The position numbers and the translations under genes are program-made. Source: Margaritispora aquatica (taxonomy: Eukaryota > Ascomycota > Leotiomycetes > Helotiales > Discinellaceae). Taken from it: a DNA stretch of 39,458 nucleotides. Below the pieces are notes generated by a model, which worked only from the letters and a program-made list of their open reading frames with translations, did no database searches and was not told the origin of the DNA. Below, piece after piece: positions 33,031 to 39,458 of this stretch. The DNA lies in contig VJWN01000015.1 in NCBI GenBank assembly GCA_007644065.1, positions 1 to 39,458 of the forward strand, written 5' to 3'. Position 1 is the first letter of the stretch. Each line of letters starts with the position of its first letter.

Positions 33031-35280
33031 TGCTGATTTACACAGTAAATGGCTTTTAAAGAGCATCACATAGGAAGTATAGAGCAGTGTGAGCCAAGGC
33101 AAGGCAGGTTGTAAGTAATCAACTGTTTGTTCTTTTGGGCAAAAGTATGCCCACTGCTTACTGATACCTGTGTGCCATTTTTCTATCCTTCATGCCATCT
33201 CAGTTCTCACTAGTGCTGAATACGAGGCTCTCAGCTTATCTGTAAATCAGGTCAATTCTTTGTACTTGGAGGCTGGAGGGAGAGCCGGCAGTATGAGTTC
33301 GACTTTCATGAACACTCGCTTATCCAGCTCACAGACTCTACGTGATGGCTGAATTGCATTTGGGTTATCATGACTTTATACGTCTCGTCAAGAATCCCTT
33401 GGAACAAAATATTAGCCTTGAACACTCTCTCCGAACTAGGTCAGCCCCTATCGAAGAGTGACAACGATCACGGATGCAAGACCGGTTATACTTTGGTTCA
33501 TTCATAAGGGTCGTCGAAGGCGTTGTGTGTAGTGCGGATTGGGGTTTATATTGACCTTGAAAAATAACGACCAAAGCATTTTTGAAGATTAATAGACTAG
33601 TTGGAGGTAAATATCCTAATTCCACTCTATATGAGTGATTCCTAGTGTGGAGAGACTCAAATACCATTAAGCCTGACTATTCTCATATATTTTGGAGAAG
33701 TTTAAGAGTATAAAGCAGACTTCGTCAATAAGCTGCACACCCTAGAGTATACCTCCATATAGACCGTAAATTACCCACCTTGTAATAATATCTTGGTGGC
33801 GCCATCGTCATCTGCCTGCCCGAGTACCATTCCACCTCCATTTATACCAGATGGGTGTCTCTACTTAGGGGTCTCCAAGGCCGAGGATTGTGGTGGTTGT
33901 ATTTGGTGGATTTGGTTAGGGTGTAAGATTTGTATCAGGTGTATGGACATCGATACACAACTTTCAACAGTCGAGTCGGAGCAGGTTGGATACACTTGAA
34001 TGGGCTATACTAAAAGAAATTTATTGGGGTATCAACGCGGCATGTTTCCCCAACTGTAGGAAATAGACCCCTATTGCATAAGCAGGCTATGTATGCTACA
34101 ATTCTAGGAAATCCAAATTTCCGCAATACTCTATGTATTTGGTGCTTGTATATGGAAAACGATCCAGAATGTGATTCTACCGAGACTCAATTGGCTTGAT
34201 ATAGTGGAGACCTAGCCATATCTAGTGTATGTTGCTCTAGCAATAGTCATGTACATACTCGAAAGGTGAGATATGAGGGATAGGGACTTCTGCCAAACAT
34301 AGTAAACAGCGGACCTATGTGGAATGCTGTGTGGAATGCTGTATGGTAGAAAAAGTAATTAAGAAGTTGGAGAGGATGTGTATTAACCGATATCTAGGTA
34401 GGCAAGTATGGGCACTGGCAATTAAGCGATGACCTACAAAGAATATATAAGATTTGAGATGTTCGGGAATCTGATACTACTATGCCAGAGTTTAGGCGAG
34501 GATAAAAAGGTTTAGCATCAACACTTGTCCTCAATGGCGGGGTGTCGCAATCTTATACCTAGGTATATAACTATGCGTGGGCCGAAGAACCTGATATGCA
34601 AATATTCTGACGGCCTGATGTCGAGGTGAATATGAGTGATGACTTGCTACGTCTAAGAGCTTGGCGGTCGCAGGTCTCAGAAAGTAAAGTCGACTTTATA
34701 TGCAAAGCCCAAACTGCTGACATGATCAAAATCAAGATCCATAGACCAGAAAATCCATTAAAAGATTCAAGGACCTCCCCTTTTCCAATTGACCTGAACC
34801 AGATGGGGTCATGCTGGCGGAGAAGAAGAAACCTACCGAGTATTTTTTCTCTTCTTTCGAAGTTGAGTGTTTGTTCTTACAAGTGAGACTCGTAGTACTT
34901 TATATGGAATTACTCATCTATAATCAATCTTCTACCGTAGCTATTTACAAGTCCAGGGTTATTGAAATCCATAATTTGTGCAAAATACGTTGAAATATGA
35001 ATTGTGGACTTAAGAATATAAGGTTAATGTGAGAGACAAGAAAGGGGACTGGCGAAATCGTGACTTGTAGGATACGGGAATGTTTAACTCTGACGTAAAT
35101 TTTGTAGACAATGATCAAATATGGTGAGTATTGCGACTTCATTTTACACAATGACACTAGCTTGACATTTCATCATCGAGATGGTGTTCCACTTAACAGT
35201 AGACATTTCAGAATTTCGATTTATTCGACTGACCTAAGGTTAGCCGTCGAACAATCAAAATGTCTTAGAGCACTGGTAAC
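33031..35280. other. Gene-free region
   Basis: Open frames (33170-33352, 33368-33667 minus, 33793-33999, 34626-34886, 34945-35157 minus) are short and featureless. A 12-bp tandem duplication (TGTGGAATGCTG twice) occurs near 34318-34341. I see nothing else. Confidence 0.35.
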
Positions 35281-35614
35281 ATGGCTACGGCCTTGCCTGG
35301 TAATTTTGTTGGTGGCGGAAGTGGTGACAACTTTGGTGGTGGTGGGTATATCGATAACCTTGGTGATCAGACCCTAGACCAGGTATGTTAAACACTTCAA
35401 GCTCAATTTTAGTATACTTATTTTATTTCAGGATACTACTATACCTTCTCGCATTACTCCTATAGCCAAGATGACAATTAGAGGCAATAATCCTTAGCAA
35501 CTTGGTTGGGTTGGCAAAACTGGGTTCGGTTATGGACTATGCAACATGTCAATCAAGGAACAGGCTGCTAGTGCTTGTATAATCTCACGATAAGTGGGTC
35601 GACTGGATATGCTA
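35281..35614 (+). pseudogene. Small glycine-rich gene broken by a nonsense codon
   Basis: ATG 35281 opens a 34-codon exon (MATALPGNFVGGGSGDNFGG, then a further GG and YIDNLGDQTLDQ) that ends at a GTATGT donor (35383). The 49-nt intron ends TATTTTATTTCAG, and the next exon resumes in phase at 35432. After 21 codons the frame meets TAG at 35495 and then stays open for 38 codons, with protein-like sequence QLGWVGKTGFGYGLCNMSIK, to a stop at 35612. The codon is TAG followed by CAA, consistent with CAG mutated by C-to-T, a RIP-type change. It could be a short intact gene if the first stop is genuine. No domain is recognised. Confidence 0.4.
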
Positions 35615-36784
35615 GGTGACAGGATCTTGAAAGGCCCTTTCGGCTGCTTATTGAAAATTGGAATACTCTTTTAAAATTACAACTAGACGGTTTATATAAC
35701 GTATTGATCTGACGAGCACGTTGATTCGTATGAAATGGCTGACGATGTATACTGTACTGAATCCAAACGGGGCAGCATGTAATTCCGGAACAAGCGATTG
35801 CCAAAGCCCCCACGCCAACAGAGTTGTCCAAATCACCGCAACCCAATGTTTAACATAAGACTTCCTTCTCAAAGTCAGACTTGCCAAAAACAGATGACAT
35901 GCTAACTCTTTTTTAGTCAAAAGTATATATATCAAAGGTATCTTTTACTAACTGGTTCTAAAATTGAAACGTGTTTCATAAACGAGCTCATGAAATGGAG
36001 GGCAAGCGAAACTCAAAAACCCTGGGAGTGAAGGAGTATTTGGGCTTTAGGAAGTGTGCAAAAGATGAATATCTTTCTAGGTTTCTACATGATTTTACCT
36101 GGCGCCTGTAATGTGGAATATTGGGATGACCAGCTTGCGTGAAGGGCCATTGCTGATCTAGGTGGGCGTGAAGCCTCGTCTAATCATGTTGAAGCATCAT
36201 GAGAGTTGATAATTACGGCTTTATCAGCGCTCCATAGGTTAGTGTAAATCGAAAAAGACACCATTCTACTATTTCTTCTCCTCTGAACGCCCCTACGCAT
36301 TCAATTCCCACTGCTGTACGCCCATAAATTGTTTTTCTAGATCCTATCTGTCTCTAACTACATGCGCTCATATATAACATGTAGATAGTGGGCGAGGTGG
36401 CAAGGTTTTGACAAAAAAGCACTTGACAATTTCTTTGAACTCCTCGTGGTTCCCAACGAGAGTTTCATCACTCATTAATAGACCGCCAGCTGTCTCGCCG
36501 ATCTGGAAAGGATTAAGTGCAAATCATTTTGTATAGCTAAGACACAAAATCGTGATATTTGGTTGGTGAAAAACTTAGCGAGATGCTTGATGCGTTCACC
36601 TGAAGATTTTCCCAACATGTCTGTACTTTCCTTAGAATTATTTCATCTTTACTTACTATTGGATAGACTTAGTACTTAGCCTGACGAGGAATATGTGCGA
36701 ATCTTCTCGCGTGACGAGGAAATAGAATACTGGTTATCCGGCTTAGGCCAAATTAGCGAGGCTTCAATTGATAAGGTGATAGAT
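35615..36784. other. Gene-free region leading into the copia relic
   Basis: Frames at 35568-35846 and 35648-35935 (minus) overlap one another in different frames and have no domain. Composition turns sharply AT-rich from about 36785. The terminal repeat of the copia element may lie near here, but its end could not be identified. Confidence 0.35.
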
Positions 36785-39458
36785 AATAGGGGGTAAATCA
36801 CGTAAGGAAGTAGTAGGTAAAATAGATAGGATTAAAGAGTCTAAAGAGTATCTACTATAGTAGAGAGCTTTATATATATAGATAAATTAGTACTTTATAA
36901 GGAATACTCTTATATTATAAAGAATATAGTAAGATTAAGAAGAGAATTAAAATAACTAAATATTATATATAAAAGTACGTAACCTTTAACTAATATACTT
37001 CTCTAGTCTAAAAGTAGTAAAAGATAACTAATAAAATATAAAAAAAATATACGAAGAAGTATATCTACTAATTATAAGCTTAGAAATCTTTAAAAAATAT
37101 AAAAAATTCTATATAACGAATTTAAAATTAAAATATATTAAATTATTAAGAGTTTTCGTTATAAGCTTTTACGAGTTTTTTAACGTTAACTATTTTTAAA
37201 TATTTAAGAAACCTAGTATAATTCTATACTAAAAGTATTTTAGTAAATCTATTAGCTAGTATATTATTAGTCTTTCTTTACTATAAGTCGAAGTTACCTT
37301 TACTTAGTTCTTATCTTAACTAGTAATTATAAATATTAATATACTTAAGTTTCGTAATAAGCTTTAGTGTTTTTTCTAGAAAAAGCTATATCGTTTACTT
37401 ATTATTATATAGAACTAGTAGTTTTTACTAGAGTTCTAGCCTAATATTATCTAAGAACCTTAACTATTATAGTAACTATAAGATAAGATATAATATCGAT
37501 ATTAGCTTAACCTTTATAGTTAACGTACTTACTAAGTTTTATTTAACTATTTATTAGTTAATAGTATTATAAAAGAACTTAATAAGCTTTCTTTTAGTAC
37601 TCTTCCGATTAGAGTAATCTACGAATAAAGTATCTAATAATAATTTAAAAAGGTAAGTATTCTTATTATCGTTAGTAACGTTAAGTTCTAGTATAAAGAA
37701 CTTTATACTTAGTATATAGTTAATAATATATAACGTTATATCTATATATTCTTTAAATAGATTTTATAAAAATAATATAAGTTTTTATATAATATATATA
37801 AGATTAGGTTAGTAGTAGTTTATAAAGTAAGTTATTAAATCTATTTTATACTAATAGTTATATACCTAGAATCTAGTTATAGTACTTTAGTATAGTATTA
37901 ATTTCTTTATAGTAAATAACGTTTTATTATATTTTAATATAAATATAACCTTAAAATTTATAATAACCTTATTAATATATATATTTTAATATAACTAGAT
38001 TTTATATTAATCTCTATCTTTTAACACTTATATACCTAGAAACTACTTAAGATTATTAAGATTATATATCTTAAAGATATTTATAATAGTATTTCTAAAT
38101 ATAATATAGTATTTTTTATTAAATAAATAGTATAAAATTACTATATTATCGATGTAAAAGAATACAATAAGATACTTACTAATAAATAAATATATATACT
38201 TTAGTATAAACTTGAAACCTAGCTTTTTTATCTCTTTATATAGTATCTTAAACTATAGTAATAGTAATTTTAGAAATCTATATAGTACTTTATTAAGTAA
38301 TAATTTAAATTCCTTTATTATTCTTTTTTTATTTATAAAACCTTTAGTATATAAGATATAGATAGTCTTATTAATAAATATATTTCTAAATATATTAATA
38401 ACGTTTAGTTATTTAATATTAAGGTTAAAAAATATAGTAATTACTATAAGGTATCTAAATACTTTTATAAATAGTATAGTTATATAAATATCTTTATTAG
38501 TTTAGATATAAAGATCTTTTTTAATATATAAGTATACTTTAAGCTTCTTTAGGTACCTATTATTATTATACTTATATATAAAAACTTATATTATAAGGAA
38601 AGCTTTAATATTCTTTACTTTTTCTAACTTCTTAATTTTACTTTACGTATTAAAAGCCTTTAAGTCTATATATTCTTTCTTTATTACTATAAGAAAGCTT
38701 ATTGTATAAAGATACTAGTTTAATTCTTTTTAGTTTTATAGTATAAGTAGTAGATCTCTCTTATATATCTTTTATTAATTATATACTATAACGTTTACTA
38801 TTTCTATATAAAAAGTAACTAAGCTATTAAGTTAACTATAAATAGCTATAAAGATTATTTATTTTTATATACGTTTTCCTTAGATAATATTTCGTTTATT
38901 AACTACTTAAACGTCTATCTACTTAATTCTTAAGGGTAGTATTAGATTTTTTATAGATAAATTAGATCTTTTATTCTACTATATTTAATTATACGTTTTT
39001 ATATTTTATAGATTATTCTATAAACGTTATAGTTAATTATTTAATATATTTAAGTATAGATTTTTGATTTTATTATATTCTTAAAAGAGCCTATAAGTAA
39101 GTTTTTTTACTTTAGACGTTTTTTTAAATATTATTAATCCTTTAGTTTTTTACTTTAATTCTAAGTTAACTTTTTTAATTATTAGTATATTATTACTAAA
39201 GATATTAACTTATATTATATTATTTATTTCCTTTAATAAGAGTTTATAATCTTTAAGATCCTTAACCTTTAATTAACTAATCTTTAGTTCTATTATTTTA
39301 ATAATATCTAGAACTTAAATAAGAATTACTTTAAAGACTTTATTTTTCTTTTATCTTTATATTATATTAAATATTATATCTTTTATTAATATACTTTTCG
39401 TTTCTTTAGTAACTAGATATAAAAGATATTAATAGAATTATAGTTTACTAGATAGCCT
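36785..39458 (-). mobile_element. RIP-mutated Ty1/copia retrotransposon, partial
   Basis: Read leftward, the polyprotein 3' half is recognisable through many stops. At about 38300-38160 comes an equivalent of the copia stretch LxKALYGLKQSPxxW...LGF...VFF. YIDNI at 38156-38142 stands for the reverse-transcriptase catalytic Y(V/I)DDI. FLGI lies near 38045-38031, followed by KDRD and YINKV in the normal order. NILANRFTKIL near 37270-37235 corresponds to the ADxLTKxLP motif at the end of the RNase H region. One catalytic Asp is changed to Asn (GAT to AAT) and TGG codons are TAG, as expected for G-to-A on the read strand from RIP. The 5' half lies beyond the window. The element is dead. Confidence 0.88.

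Overview
The window is the left end of a filamentous ascomycete chromosome. It opens with an uninterrupted (CCCTAA)n tract whose C-rich strand reads inward, as expected at a left telomere. Genes have short introns (46-86 nt) with GTRNGN donors, mostly recognisable CTRAY-type branch sites and YAG acceptors. Two blocks (about 156-850 and 36785-39458) are extremely AT-rich in the way left by repeat-induced point mutation (RIP). A 2EXR-domain gene and a DUF7029/DUF7223-type secreted protein point to Pezizomycotina. Leotiomycetes (Helotiales, Sclerotiniaceae-like) is my best guess and is inference only.

Layout. 1-155 telomere; 156-850 AT-rich relic; about 1525-3312 decayed P-loop helicase-like gene (minus); 3890-8820 large six-exon secreted Ser/Thr-rich wall protein (plus); 9815-about 14300 first long array of degenerate tandem units; 14300-22600 almost gene-free, with decayed array units, small repeats and at least one decayed coding fragment; 22614-25092 minus-strand cluster (three-exon hypothetical gene, 2EXR gene, orphan exon or gene fragment); 25093-29100 gene-free; about 29127-29218 tRNA-like Pol III type sequence (minus); 29322-about 33030 second array of the same family; 33030-36785 gene-poor with a broken small glycine-rich gene; 36785 to the end a RIP-mutated Ty1/copia element on the minus strand, running off the window.

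The most unusual feature is the pair of non-coding arrays, about 49 units in total, same orientation, 15 kb apart. They share a core close to GATTCCTCgACAACCATGAA followed by a TTTCG-like tail. Between cores the sequence is strongly diverged, yet core-to-core distance is held to within 1-2 bp over long runs and falls in classes of about 166-168, 176-178 and 188 bp, roughly 16, 17 and 18 helical turns and close to a fungal nucleosome repeat length. I know of no described family with this architecture. It could be a nucleosome-phasing or silencing element, a repeated protein-binding site, or a precursor of structured RNA.

The genes show no sign of forming a pathway. This is a typical dispensable subtelomere: one large, probably expressed surface protein, a few orphan genes, decayed genes and inactivated transposons.
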